The notes under the pieces: model-generated
The model's input: only the letters and a program-made list of their open reading frames with translations
The model's database searches: none
What the model was told of the DNA's origin: nothing
Program-made: the position numbers and the translations under genes
Part shown: positions 42,566 through 50,493 of the stretch, in pieces
Position numbering within the stretch: position 1 is the first letter of the stretch
How the letters are laid out: the number at the start of each line of letters is the position of its first letter
Source: an uncultured Clostridia bacterium
Lineage (GTDB): Bacteria; Bacillota; Clostridia; Oscillospirales; Acutalibacteraceae
Assembly: GCA_946184925.1 (NCBI GenBank)
Contig: CAMHHL010000008.1
Coordinates: forward strand, 1-52,695
DNA: 52,695 bases
Reading direction: 5' to 3'

Positions 42566-43363
42566 TCAGCCGAAGAAGAAATCGTCATCAGGAGCGTTCG
42601 CAGGCTCAGGCTGATTATCATCGGCTTTCGCAAAGAAGAAATCGTTGTCAACGGGCGCAGGGCGTTCCTCGTCAGCTGTATCGTTCTTCACAAAGAGGAA
42701 TTCGTCGTCGGCTGCAACAGACGGCGCTGTGTCAATATCGTCGTTTTTCGCATAGAAAACATCATCGGAAACGGCAACATGAACTCCGTCCTCGCCGGGA
42801 GCAGGCTCGTCCTCAGTCTTGGTGAAGAAAACATCCTCCCCTGTTTTGCGGACGACGCGTCCGCTCTCGTCACGTTCTATGTGGTTCTTTGCGTCGTCAG
42901 CAAAGGCACGCATACGTATTATCTTGAACACAAGAAAAACGAGCTTCACAAGCAGGAAAAGCATCATTCCAATCAGAACGCTGTAGCCCAGAATATTGTT
43001 GAAAAGATGCTCGCGGAACGCTATAAACAAGTATGCCGCGCCAATCAAAAACTCAGCAATAGTCGCAATCCTAGGTGTGAAGATTGTGAGAGCGAGAAAC
43101 ACCGCCATAGAAATTATCCATGTAACCAGCAGGAATGTGCCGTTGAGATGCGCGCCCGGTATAAAATGCGCCTCGACATACGTATAAATGGTTTCAAGAA
43201 CGACGTTAATCGGAATTATGAATAACATAAACGGTATAACCCTGAGTGCAAACAGAGAATACCATAGTCCCATCGACTGCTTGATATCGTCAAGCTTGAT
43301 TATAAACCGCTCGGTCGGGTCGGTTATAACCTCATTGTTTTCAGATTTTACATAATCCGTCAT
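42566..43363 (-). CDS. Membrane protein with five acidic-aromatic tail repeats
   Basis: 265 aa from the ATG at 43363 (GGCGGTG upstream). Four predicted membrane helices (about 32-55, 78-97, 101-118, 124-150) precede a ~110-residue acidic tail. The tail repeats one short motif five times: GEDVFFTKTED, SDDVFYAKNDD, ADDEFLFVKND, VDNDFFFAKADD and a final PDDDFFFG at the C-terminus. Spacers are Pro/Ala/Glu-rich. The motif is regular and looks like a multivalent docking site on the cytoplasmic face. I do not know a named family. It lies 31 nt downstream of the protein phosphatase gene, in the same transcript. Confidence 0.75.
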   Translation of the reverse strand: MTDYVKSENNEVITDPTERFIIKLDDIKQSMGLWYSLFALRVIPFMLFIIPINVVLETIYTYVEAHFIPGAHLNGTFLLVTWIISMAVFLALTIFTPRIATIAEFLIGAAYLFIAFREHLFNNILGYSVLIGMMLFLLVKLVFLVFKIIRMRAFADDAKNHIERDESGRVVRKTGEDVFFTKTEDEPAPGEDGVHVAVSDDVFYAKNDDIDTAPSVAADDEFLFVKNDTADEERPAPVDNDFFFAKADDNQPEPANAPDDDFFFG

Positions 43364-43394
43364 CAAATCACCGCCTTATATTGTACTGCTGTTT

Positions 43395-44207
43395 TCAGAC
43401 AAGATATTTTGCCTTCAATATCTCGATTTCATCCGCAGTAACATTGAGCTCACTTAAAATATAGTTTTTTACTGAGCCGTACTTATCCTTTAGGTAGTCT
43501 ATCGCGTTCTGCATAAAGCTTTTATCAACCGCGTCAAAAACAAGAGTTCCTCTTTTGACATATTCATCATCGCAGCCCTTTGCTCTGAGGAGCTGTTCGG
43601 TCATGGCAATTTCTTTTGAATAAAACTTGTTTGTGAGTGTATAATCATCGAGGATTATTTCTTCATCAACCCCGAGAGCCGAGAGCAGAAGCATAGCACC
43701 AAGACCGGTTCTGTCCTTTCCGCTTGTGCAGTGCCAAAGAACCGCACGGTCGGAATCCGCGTCAAGAAGAATGCGGAAAAATTTCGAATAGGCTTTCTTA
43801 CCCTTTTCGTCAGATAGAAAGGTAATGTACATCTTGCTGCCCATCATTCCGGATTGAACAGTGAGTTCAACAATCTGAATCAAATCGAGACTGCTGATAT
43901 CAACCGCACTCATCTCATCAGTCATATTAAAGGACGATAAATCAATGACATCAAGGATATTGTAGCGCACGCCGTTAATCTCCGGGTCATCTGCGCCCAA
44001 AAGCTCCATATCCATACGGAAATCAACAATATCCTGCAAACGATACTTTTCGGTAAGAACCTGAACGTCTTCATCGGAGATGCCGCATAGCTTTGCCGTG
44101 CGCAGGAGCACGCCGCTTTTTACTCTTCGTCCGTCCAACGTTGGGTATCCGCCGAGCTCACGTGCGTTTTTTATGCTTTTCAGCGGAATGGACTGTACTA
44201 ATTCCAC
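43395..44207 (-). CDS. Tyrosine/lipid phosphatase of the Y_phosphatase3 family
   Basis: 270 aa, DSP-like fold. The active-site loop HCTSGKDRTGLG gives C160 as nucleophile and R166 as phosphate-binding residue; the Asp/Lys pattern (GKDRT) matches bacterial LipA/Iph-type enzymes that act on phosphotyrosine, phosphoserine or phosphoinositides. NARELGGYPTLDGRRVKSGVLLRTAKL at the start is the family N-terminal mark. Start is GTG at 44207 with AGAGGTG upstream. It is co-transcribed with the FF-repeat membrane protein, which may anchor or regulate it; that link is inference. Confidence 0.9.
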   Translation of the reverse strand: MELVQSIPLKSIKNARELGGYPTLDGRRVKSGVLLRTAKLCGISDEDVQVLTEKYRLQDIVDFRMDMELLGADDPEINGVRYNILDVIDLSSFNMTDEMSAVDISSLDLIQIVELTVQSGMMGSKMYITFLSDEKGKKAYSKFFRILLDADSDRAVLWHCTSGKDRTGLGAMLLLSALGVDEEIILDDYTLTNKFYSKEIAMTEQLLRAKGCDDEYVKRGTLVFDAVDKSFMQNAIDYLKDKYGSVKNYILSELNVTADEIEILKAKYLV

Positions 44208-44276
44208 AAGAATTCACCTCTCATGATTGAATAAAAAAGACTCAAAAAGACTCAAATATATTTAATTTGTATTCTA

Positions 44277-44306
44277 ATGATAGCACAATTGAATATCCCA
44301 TGTCAA
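44277..44306 (-). promoter_or_regulatory. Promoter of the phosphatase operon
   Basis: Minus strand TTGACA, 18-nt spacer, TATCAT. A short direct repeat (AAAAAGACTC twice, about 44235-44254) lies in the leader. Confidence 0.6.
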
Positions 44307-44365
44307 TTTTTATATCTCTGTTTCAAGACAAAAATACAAAAGTATGATTGTTTCAGAAAGCTATA

Positions 44366-44392
44366 AAAACCGCCGGGGATTTCCCCGACGGT
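44366..44392 (-). terminator. Terminator of the VanY-type lipoprotein gene
   Basis: ACCG-x-CGGGGA / TCCCCG-x-CGGT stem followed on the minus strand by TTTTT. Confidence 0.8.
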
Positions 44393-44459
44393 CATTTCCA
44401 AAAATTGATTGATGATTAGTTCAAAGCAAGGCGTGCGCCGTAAATTGTGCGGTGTTGCC

Positions 44460-45509
44460 TTAATATCCGAAATCAACAATCTCCCAGCCGTCATCTTTGC
44501 TGAGTGAAAGCCACCACTGATAGTCAACATAATCGTGATTAGGCGTAAATGTTGTTCCGCTTGTGTCCTCGGGTGTAGTGAAATCCATCAGGAACTCGGC
44601 GATTTGAGTGTAGTTTGCGTCCGGATTCTTCTTATTTAACCGGTTGAGATTCTTCTCTGTCGCGGCTTCGTCTCCGGCGTAGCGAATGCTCTTGAGTTCA
44701 AGACCTTTGTAGAACGCGAACTGACACTTTATCTGAATAACAGCGTCCTTGAGTTCTTCCTCGCTGTAAAGCTTTGATGTGCCATAGTCAATGTCGACCT
44801 TATTTCCGCTTGCGGTCCCGAGATACTCCTCAAAGGTAATACCCTTGTCCATAATCTCCTTGGCAGCTTCGACATTGTCGATATAACGAATATGCCAGGG
44901 CTCGTAGCCGTAACCGGTTATATGCTCGCTTCCGTCGAGATATCTGAGGATAAAGCCATAATCGGCAAGCTTCTCGTGAATTTTCGCCCAAATTTCGGGA
45001 TACTGTATCATATCCTCGTTCTCAACAACATCCTTGCCGTCGATAATGAGATACAAATCAAGAGCAAGACCGGTATGATGTTCGGAATATCCGGGCTTAG
45101 CGACTGTTTTTGCCGCGTAATCCGCGCCGTATTCCTCAGTGAACTCATCCATAATTCTCTGCTGGTCGGCAACGCTTCTGCGCGCAGAGTCAAGGTCAAC
45201 AAAGATGTCTTCCTTCTCCAAATCTGCTTTGAGCTTCAGATAAGCATCATAGGCTTTCTTCTCGACCTCAACATTATCTTTGATTGAATTGGTCATGTGG
45301 ATTGTCTCGAGCTCCTTCTCCCAATCATCGGGAAGAGCGTTTGTTTTATTGACAAGAGCCATATAGTCAATCCCGTCGGATTTTGCCGCTTCGGTTGTCG
45401 GCTGTGTTTCTTTTGAATCCGACGATTTCTGACCTGAGCAGCCGGCAAAAACGCCGAGAGCCATAACAGCAATCATAAGCAAGGCTATAATTTTTCTTGA
45501 AGGTTTCAT
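44460..45509 (-). CDS. Lipoprotein VanY/DacY-type D-alanyl-D-alanine carboxypeptidase family protein
   Basis: 349 aa. Lipobox FAGC (Cys24) and a Ser/Thr linker precede a LAS-type zinc peptidase domain (about 95-225). The metal motif SxHxxGxAxD reads S143-E-H145-H-T-G148-L-A-L-D152, and EPWH (204-207) supplies the catalytic Glu and third ligand. It should trim terminal D-Ala from peptidoglycan stems. The last ~110 residues (from about 235) form an extra domain with a Trp-rich end (YQWWLSLSKDDGWEIVDFGY), unusual for the family. GAGG precedes the ATG. No van genes are nearby. Confidence 0.9.
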   Translation of the reverse strand: MKPSRKIIALLMIAVMALGVFAGCSGQKSSDSKETQPTTEAAKSDGIDYMALVNKTNALPDDWEKELETIHMTNSIKDNVEVEKKAYDAYLKLKADLEKEDIFVDLDSARRSVADQQRIMDEFTEEYGADYAAKTVAKPGYSEHHTGLALDLYLIIDGKDVVENEDMIQYPEIWAKIHEKLADYGFILRYLDGSEHITGYGYEPWHIRYIDNVEAAKEIMDKGITFEEYLGTASGNKVDIDYGTSKLYSEEELKDAVIQIKCQFAFYKGLELKSIRYAGDEAATEKNLNRLNKKNPDANYTQIAEFLMDFTTPEDTSGTTFTPNHDYVDYQWWLSLSKDDGWEIVDFGY

Positions 45510-45542
45510 GTTTATTCCTCTTTTCTTGAATTATTTTTCAGC

Positions 45543-45571
45543 ATTATATCATCTTTGCGCGTAATTGGCAA
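45543..45571 (-). promoter_or_regulatory. Promoter of the VanY-type gene
   Basis: Minus strand TTGCCA, 17-nt spacer, TATAAT. Confidence 0.7.
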
Positions 45572-45601
45572 TATGTATACATATTTTTACAAATGAAGAA
45601 A

Positions 45602-45626
45602 ACGCACGAACAATTAATGTGCGTGC
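45602..45626 (-). terminator. Terminator of the HdeD-like gene
   Basis: ACGCAC / GTGCGT stem (or overlapping GCACG / CGTGC), with TTTTCTTC after it on the minus strand. Confidence 0.55.
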
Positions 45627-45681
45627 GCCTTCATATAGTGTTTTATTCTGTTTGGTTATGGTTGAAAAATGCAAGCGTTGA

Positions 45682-46191
45682 TTAGTTGTCCGCTACGGCT
45701 GCTGAGAAAATCATTGTAAAGCCTGTATCTATAAAGAATATTCCGATGAGTATTCCGAATGAAAGAGGCACAATTATAGGCTGGAAGAAAGTAAAGCAAC
45801 CGAGAATCAGCGTAAGAATACCGATAATAAGCTGGAAAACCCACATTTTGCCGCCAACCGCGTTTTTTGCAACTATTGAGTTATAAATGGAAACAACGCC
45901 CTGTAACACAAACCAGCCTGCGACAAAATAGAACAGCAAGCCGTTCGCGAATACGAATATATTCGGGAAGCACAAAACCAAAATACCTAAAATTGTACTG
46001 AGAATGCTGAAAACGAATCCCACGCCGAATCTTTTTTCGACAATGTTCTTGATAATACCGAAAACACCGAACACCATAACAAGGATTACGATGAAGTATT
46101 CTAAGTTCAGATAAGTCCAAAGCGGTGTGAACATACAGGAAAATCCGCAGATAACCATCAGAACTCCGAGAATAATGAATAAAATTGTCAT
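45682..46191 (-). CDS. HdeD/DUF308-family membrane protein
   Basis: 169 aa from MTILFIILGV at 46191, with AAAGGTGA upstream; the track ORF adds five residues. Six predicted membrane helices, the typical HdeD layout of three helix pairs (MVICGFSCMFTPLWTY, ILSTILGILVLCFPNIF, LIIGILTLILGCFTFFQPI). In E. coli HdeD protects against acid at high cell density; in Firmicutes the role is unknown. Confidence 0.82.
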   Translation of the reverse strand: MTILFIILGVLMVICGFSCMFTPLWTYLNLEYFIVILVMVFGVFGIIKNIVEKRFGVGFVFSILSTILGILVLCFPNIFVFANGLLFYFVAGWFVLQGVVSIYNSIVAKNAVGGKMWVFQLIIGILTLILGCFTFFQPIIVPLSFGILIGIFFIDTGFTMIFSAAVADN

Positions 46192-46303
46192 AATATCACC
46201 TTTCAAAATAATTTACAGCTGAAACAACTATATTGTCTCAGTGATTTACAAAACTCATACATCAACCTTAACCATACTTTTGACAAACATATTTATAACT
46301 GTT

Positions 46304-46879
46304 TCATGAGGACGCCTTCTTCATCTTTACAGGCACAAATCCGAGCTCCTCCTGCATCAGTATCATCAAAGGAATACCGAGGAAAAGCGGGAACACAAAG
46401 CCGTTGAGAAGTATTGTCACGAATAAAAGGATAACATCTATCTCCGGATAGGTCAGTTTCACAAAAGGCGCTATTATTGCCGCTTCCAAAACCGACGAAA
46501 TGGCAATAACTGCGATTTGCCTGAGAAGATTACCTCCGGTTCTGAGCGAAAACGGTGCTTTTGAGATATGTCTCCAATAAAGATAGAATACGAACGGACC
46601 TATAAAATTCGCCGCGAACCCGGCAATTGACGACCATCTGAGGCTGTCGCTGATAATGTCGCCGATTAAATTACCGACAGCAAAGGCAAAACAACCGGGA
46701 ATTCCGAAAAACACACCAAAAACAGGTTTTAACAGCATGACCGGACGGATATCCGTAAACCCCGGAATAACGCTCATAACCTTAAAAGGTACAGCGATAA
46801 TCAGATAAACCGCAATCAGAATCGCAGTCAGACAAATCATTCGTACAGTCTTGGGAAACCTTGAGATATTAAGAGCCAT
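46304..46879 (-). CDS. ECF-type S-component-like membrane protein (QueT-like)
   Basis: 191 aa from MALNISRFPK at 46879, with GAGGAGG upstream; it overlaps the EamA gene end by 11 nt. Five or six membrane helices. The segment FTDIRPVMLLKPVFGVFFGIPGCFAFAVGNLIGDIISD has the Pro/Gly-rich loop and GNLxGD turn of ECF transporter S components such as QueT. S components bind a vitamin or base and share an ECF ATPase module encoded elsewhere. The substrate cannot be told; no preQ1 or other riboswitch was seen upstream. Confidence 0.65.
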   Translation of the reverse strand: MALNISRFPKTVRMICLTAILIAVYLIIAVPFKVMSVIPGFTDIRPVMLLKPVFGVFFGIPGCFAFAVGNLIGDIISDSLRWSSIAGFAANFIGPFVFYLYWRHISKAPFSLRTGGNLLRQIAVIAISSVLEAAIIAPFVKLTYPEIDVILLFVTILLNGFVFPLFLGIPLMILMQEELGFVPVKMKKASS

Positions 46880-47780
46880 TTTGAAGCCTCCTCTTCCCTT
46901 TGAACTCGATGATTTCCACCAAACTGCCCGACACAATCAGCAAGGCTCCGATAATCTGAAACGGAGTGGGGATAGCACGGTCTATCAAATTTTCCGGCAA
47001 AATCGCACCCCAAAGCAGAGAAAATACAATCTCCAGCGCATATATTATTGTCGCCTCTGTAGCTGTCGCGCGTTTCTGAGCGAAAATGTTCAGCGTTTGC
47101 GCGAACACGATTATGAAATATGCGTGGATAAACATGCCGGCGATTATCGTGTCTGACCATGGAACAGCTCCGAAGGTCGCAGGCTGCATCACAAACCATA
47201 TTGCAAAGCTGATTACGGCGACAAAGCCGGAAATAAACGCCGATAGAGAAACCGGATCGTGCTCCTTGGCGAAATCGTTCAGTTTGACGATAAATACAGC
47301 CCTGACTATACAGCCGAGCAACATAAACAAAAAGCCAAGGGGCGAAATACCCGCTATGTTACCGCCGAGAGCAATTAGTATTCCCACAAGTACAAGCGCT
47401 ACGGAAATCCACGTCCTGACACCGACTGTTTTCCTCATTGTAATCAGTACTACAGGAAGCACAACAACTGTCATTGAAAAAGTAAAAGCGCCCGTAGACA
47501 CATCAAAGAAATTCAGACCATAAAGGTAAAGTACGTTATAGCCGCAATTGAGCACGCCCAAGAAAAAGCAGCGCAGCACAATCCTCTTTCCGGTTCTGCG
47601 AAGTTCAGCCTTTATGCGCTTGAAAAAGCACGCAAACAGAACCAGTGTGGCGATAGCGTTACAAATACAGGTTGTGGCAAACGGTAAAATATCATCGGGG
47701 ATGCAAGCAAAAATGATTACCTCCGTTGACCAGCATAAGGTCACGCAGATAAGACAGAGATTAGCCTGTAATCTATTCAT
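46869..47780 (-). CDS. EamA/DMT-superfamily transporter
   Basis: 303 aa from MNRLQANL at 47780 (AAAAGGGG seven bases upstream); the track start uses a GTG too near the ribosome site. Ten predicted helices in two EamA halves: LCLICVTLCWSTEVIIFAC at the start, then FSMTVVVLPVVLITMRKTVGVRTWISVALVLVGI closing the first half, and ATIIYALEIVFSLLWGAILPENL near the end. Members export amino acids or metabolites. It is 30 nt downstream of the STAS-kinase gene, so it may share the transcript starting at 49787. Confidence 0.88.
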   Translation of the reverse strand: MNRLQANLCLICVTLCWSTEVIIFACIPDDILPFATTCICNAIATLVLFACFFKRIKAELRRTGKRIVLRCFFLGVLNCGYNVLYLYGLNFFDVSTGAFTFSMTVVVLPVVLITMRKTVGVRTWISVALVLVGILIALGGNIAGISPLGFLFMLLGCIVRAVFIVKLNDFAKEHDPVSLSAFISGFVAVISFAIWFVMQPATFGAVPWSDTIIAGMFIHAYFIIVFAQTLNIFAQKRATATEATIIYALEIVFSLLWGAILPENLIDRAIPTPFQIIGALLIVSGSLVEIIEFKGKRRLQNGS

Positions 47781-47810
47781 ACTCACACCCCTTTTATGTA
47801 TATATCCGGA

Positions 47811-48947
47811 TTATAGTGTTTTAAACAGATATTTAATAGTCTGCTCGTTGGGAATTACAACACCTCTGAGCAATTTGTCCATCAAAATCGGAGCCAGCTC
47901 ACGCGCCTTTGGCGAGCCGCCGCCGACAGTCAATATTACATTGAAAGCAATCAGCAAGCCGAGTTTCTGAAAATATTCCTTGAGCTGTTCGGAATCTGTG
48001 ATACCGGTGTACTTCATAAAGAACATATTGCCGACCTTGATACACAAATCAGCAGGCATACCGGTGCTGCGCTCGATACTTCCCTTTTCCGCACCTGCCG
48101 GAGCGCTGACCATATCGCGAAAGGTCGCGACAAGGTCGCATATCGGCGGTCCCATAGAAATCCCGGGCATATCAATCAGCACAAGCTCGTCGTTATGAAT
48201 CATAATATTACCCGGGTGAAAATCGCCGTGGACTACCGTGTTAACCTTGGGGATTTCGTCCGTAATACTGTGCATTATCGCGATTTCCTCATCGGAGCAC
48301 CACTGTGTAAGATTATCTATATGGCGATGATACACATCCTGCACACGCTCTATGCTGCCGTCGGGCATCTCCGTTGAATGAAGTGTTTTCGCAAGATCAA
48401 CATATTGGTCGGTATATTCGACGAGCTTTTCCGGATTGTTCTTCATAGCGTGACCTAATGTATCGGAGTTGAGCAATTCAAATACAACGCCGTAGCTATC
48501 CCCTACCTTGACCATATCATAAGCTATAACAGACGGAATGCCGCTCATAAACGCCGAACGCGCGTACTCACGCTCGCGGTCAATTCCTTCAATGCCGATT
48601 TTTGACTTATAGACCTTAACAATAGTTTCGTTATCGAGACGATAAACGGCACCGTTGCCGCCTTCTCCGATAAGCTCGCAGCCGTCCACTGAGATTTCAC
48701 GCAAGGCTTTTTTGACATTCAGGATTGTTGTAAAGCCTGTGACATCAAAAATCTCGTAAACCTCGGGGCTGACGTTGAAGATTGTTACATCATCAACCTG
48801 TTTTCTGAGCTTCATCAGCACGCGAAGTCCTGCACTCGAAATATACTGAAGCCCGGAAGCGTCAATCTCGGTAGGCTTTGCCGCTAAAATCTCTTCTTCA
48901 AACTGAGGAGCGTTGGTTGAGTCAATTTTTCCTTTTATTTGATACAT
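47811..48947 (-). CDS. STAS domain fused to an aminoglycoside-phosphotransferase-like kinase (TIGR02172-like)
   Basis: 378 aa. Residues 1-85 are a complete STAS domain with the phospho-loop LQYISSAGLRVLMKLRKQ (S37/S38) and the end YEIFDVTGFTTIL. Residues 88-378 are a protein-kinase-like fold: Gly-rich loop IGEGGNGAVYRL (93-104), Lys111 in IVKVYK, catalytic loop VVHGDFHPGNIMI with D242 and N247, and metal Asp259 in VLIDM. The kinase part resembles the TIGR02172 family first noted in Fibrobacter. A kinase joined to its likely substrate suggests self-phosphorylation of the switch, which is inference. It follows the lipoprotein acetolactate decarboxylase gene by 12 nt and precedes the EamA gene. 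Confidence 0.88.
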   Translation of the reverse strand: MYQIKGKIDSTNAPQFEEEILAAKPTEIDASGLQYISSAGLRVLMKLRKQVDDVTIFNVSPEVYEIFDVTGFTTILNVKKALREISVDGCELIGEGGNGAVYRLDNETIVKVYKSKIGIEGIDREREYARSAFMSGIPSVIAYDMVKVGDSYGVVFELLNSDTLGHAMKNNPEKLVEYTDQYVDLAKTLHSTEMPDGSIERVQDVYHRHIDNLTQWCSDEEIAIMHSITDEIPKVNTVVHGDFHPGNIMIHNDELVLIDMPGISMGPPICDLVATFRDMVSAPAGAEKGSIERSTGMPADLCIKVGNMFFMKYTGITDSEQLKEYFQKLGLLIAFNVILTVGGGSPKARELAPILMDKLLRGVVIPNEQTIKYLFKTL

Positions 48948-48959
48948 TTACTTCCCTCG

Positions 48960-49787
48960 TTATTCCTCGTTTGTTTCAACCTTCTTTATCGCGCTGCTCA
49001 CGTCCTTTGAGAGCTCCATCTTCTGGAAATCATCCGTATCGGACAAACACATCTCAAATTCAGGAGTGATATCAAGCTCAGCCTCAGCCGAATCAAACGC
49101 AAGCTCAAGGATATGTCCGCCCTTTGTTTTGTCGTCGGAAACAAAGTGGAAATGCCAGCCCGGAGTATTGAGTCCGCCCATATAATCAGGGCAATAAAGG
49201 GCTACTACAGTTCCCTTGATATTTTCGTAGTTAAACTCGCGCTGGTCTGTCGCGAGAGCCTTGTCGAGAGATTTGTAAGGCTTGTTCTGCTTCAACTCAC
49301 TGCGCACGTTCATCTTCGCGAACTCTCCGCCGACCTTTACAAAGTAAAACAGGTTTTTGCCGTTCTTCTCAACTATTTTATCGAGAGAAGCTTTGAGCTC
49401 GTTTATGTCCTTGATGTTGCTGAGCTTTTCGGTAACATCACTGTCAAAAAATGTGACGTTTGAGAAAGGAACAGTCTCGTCGTCCGAAGCTTCCTGAACA
49501 GAACCGTCACCGAGAGCCTGATAAACCTTGCCGTCGAGAACAATCATCTCGCCGTTGACGCCTTCAAAGGTGCCGATACCGATGTCGCCGTGCTCCTTGA
49601 GCTCGCTGACCTTGATGATACCGTCGTAATAGCCTTGAGTCAAAGACTGGAGCAGAGCAACCTGATAGACAGTTTCTCTGTCGCCGTTTGTTTTTTCAGC
49701 AGCTTTGCCGGTATCCTGCTGAGCTGAGCAGGCTGTAAACGAGAGCAATGCTACCACCGATAAAACGATTGCAACTATTTTCTTCAT
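48960..49787 (-). CDS. Alpha-acetolactate decarboxylase, predicted lipoprotein
   Basis: 275 aa. Signal peptide with lipobox FTAC (Cys20) and a short polar linker, then the full decarboxylase: HGDIGIGTF, GEMIVLDGKVYQ (E80), and GWHFHFVSDDKTKGGH with zinc ligands H212, H214 and H225. It should sit on the outer face of the membrane and turn exported acetolactate into acetoin. Exported forms are known from some Brevibacillus and Lactobacillales, but a lipid anchor is less common. It is the first gene of a transcript with the STAS-kinase, EamA and ECF-like genes. GGAGG precedes the ATG. It differs clearly from the cytosolic copy at 3351-4079. Confidence 0.92.
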   Translation of the reverse strand: MKKIVAIVLSVVALLSFTACSAQQDTGKAAEKTNGDRETVYQVALLQSLTQGYYDGIIKVSELKEHGDIGIGTFEGVNGEMIVLDGKVYQALGDGSVQEASDDETVPFSNVTFFDSDVTEKLSNIKDINELKASLDKIVEKNGKNLFYFVKVGGEFAKMNVRSELKQNKPYKSLDKALATDQREFNYENIKGTVVALYCPDYMGGLNTPGWHFHFVSDDKTKGGHILELAFDSAEAELDITPEFEMCLSDTDDFQKMELSKDVSSAIKKVETNEE

Positions 49788-49859
49788 CGTACTAATCCTC
49801 CGTTTTTCATATTGATGAAATAAAATTTGGTTTTCAGAGAAAATTAAAAACTAACATAT

Positions 49860-49889
49860 ATTTTATCATATATTATGTGTTCAACACAA
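49860..49889 (-). promoter_or_regulatory. Likely promoter of the lipoprotein acetolactate decarboxylase operon
   Basis: Minus strand TTGTGT, 18-nt spacer, TAAAAT, about 70 nt upstream of the start. The -35 overlaps the dyad at 49876-49888. Confidence 0.55.
49876..49888. promoter_or_regulatory. Palindrome TGTGTT-C-AACACA
   Basis: Perfect 6-bp arms around one base, over the predicted -35 box, so a repressor bound here would block the promoter. The remaining part of 49788-50018 is A/T-rich with only the short repeat at 49981. Confidence 0.45.
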
Positions 49890-49980
49890 TATGAAATAAG
49901 AAAATACTTTTGAATTTTTAAGAAAGCAATCAAAATAACGCCGAGTTTTTTCTCCAAAATGAATGATTGATTTGTTTTTG

Positions 49981-49996
49981 TTCTAATATAGAATTA
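49981..49996. repeat. Second copy of TTCTAATATAGAATTA
   Basis: Identical over 16 nt to 20535-20550 at the dinB 3' end. Here it is in an A/T-rich gap and only the core palindrome is kept. Confidence 0.4.
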
Positions 49997-50018
49997 AAAC
50001 GCCTGACAATTTCAAAGG

Positions 50019-50058
50019 AAAAACAGCAGGCCGCGCCTTTATGCGCAAACTGCTGTTT
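50019..50058 (-). terminator. Terminator of the third partner-switching operon
   Basis: AAAACAGCAG / CTGCTGTTTT arms with an inner GCGC / GCGC stem, just past the stop at 50081; TTTTT follows on the minus strand. Confidence 0.8.
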
Positions 50059-50080
50059 TATACGTCAAAAGTCGTGTTTT

Positions 50081-50491
50081 TTAATTCAGATTTTTCTTTA
50101 TGGTGAGAATATTCTGTCCATCCTTATATTCGTAATTGACTTGATCCATAGATTCCTTAACCATAAAGATACCCAAGCCGCCGATTTTGCGTTGCTTTGC
50201 GGAGAGAGTTGTGTCGGGATCCGTCCGTTCAAGCGGATTGTACTGTCTGCCGCCGTCGATGAAAGTTATCTCGACGGAGAGCGGTTCATCATGCATGGAA
50301 ATCTGAACAACAGCGTTTCCGGTTTCCGGACTGTAGGCATAGTTTGCGATATTGACGAACAACTCCTCAACAGCTACGTCAATCGCTATCTGCGTTAACA
50401 TAGGACAATCTGCACTTTCGAGTTCCCCGTCGATGAAAGCCTGAACCTCGGGCAGATTATTTCTGTCAGCTTCAATTACAAGTTCCTTCAT
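50081..50491 (-). CDS. RsbW/SpoIIAB-like serine kinase (anti-sigma-type HATPase)
   Basis: 136 aa, the same length as the copy at 24989-25399 and close to it in sequence. N box VEELFVNIANYAY, G1 FIDGGRQYNPLERTDPDTTLSA and G2 IGGLGIFMVKESM are complete. It starts 2 nt after the PP2C stop, with GGAGGA before the ATG. Together with the STAS and PP2C genes upstream it forms a textbook RsbV-RsbU-RsbW set, except that no sigma factor follows. Confidence 0.93.
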   Translation of the reverse strand: MKELVIEADRNNLPEVQAFIDGELESADCPMLTQIAIDVAVEELFVNIANYAYSPETGNAVVQISMHDEPLSVEITFIDGGRQYNPLERTDPDTTLSAKQRKIGGLGIFMVKESMDQVNYEYKDGQNILTIKKNLN

Positions 50492-50493
50492 TG

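Noticed and set aside
32413-45509. A glycopeptide-resistance (van) cluster, suggested by VanW-like and VanY-like genes
   Set aside because: The two genes are 10 kb apart, and no vanH, vanA/B ligase, vanX or VanRS pair is present; both families are common housekeeping envelope proteins in Clostridia.
46879-50018. Riboswitch (preQ1, TPP, FMN) for the ECF-like gene
   Set aside because: The gene overlaps the upstream EamA gene, and the operon leader shows only a small palindrome without recognisable riboswitch elements.
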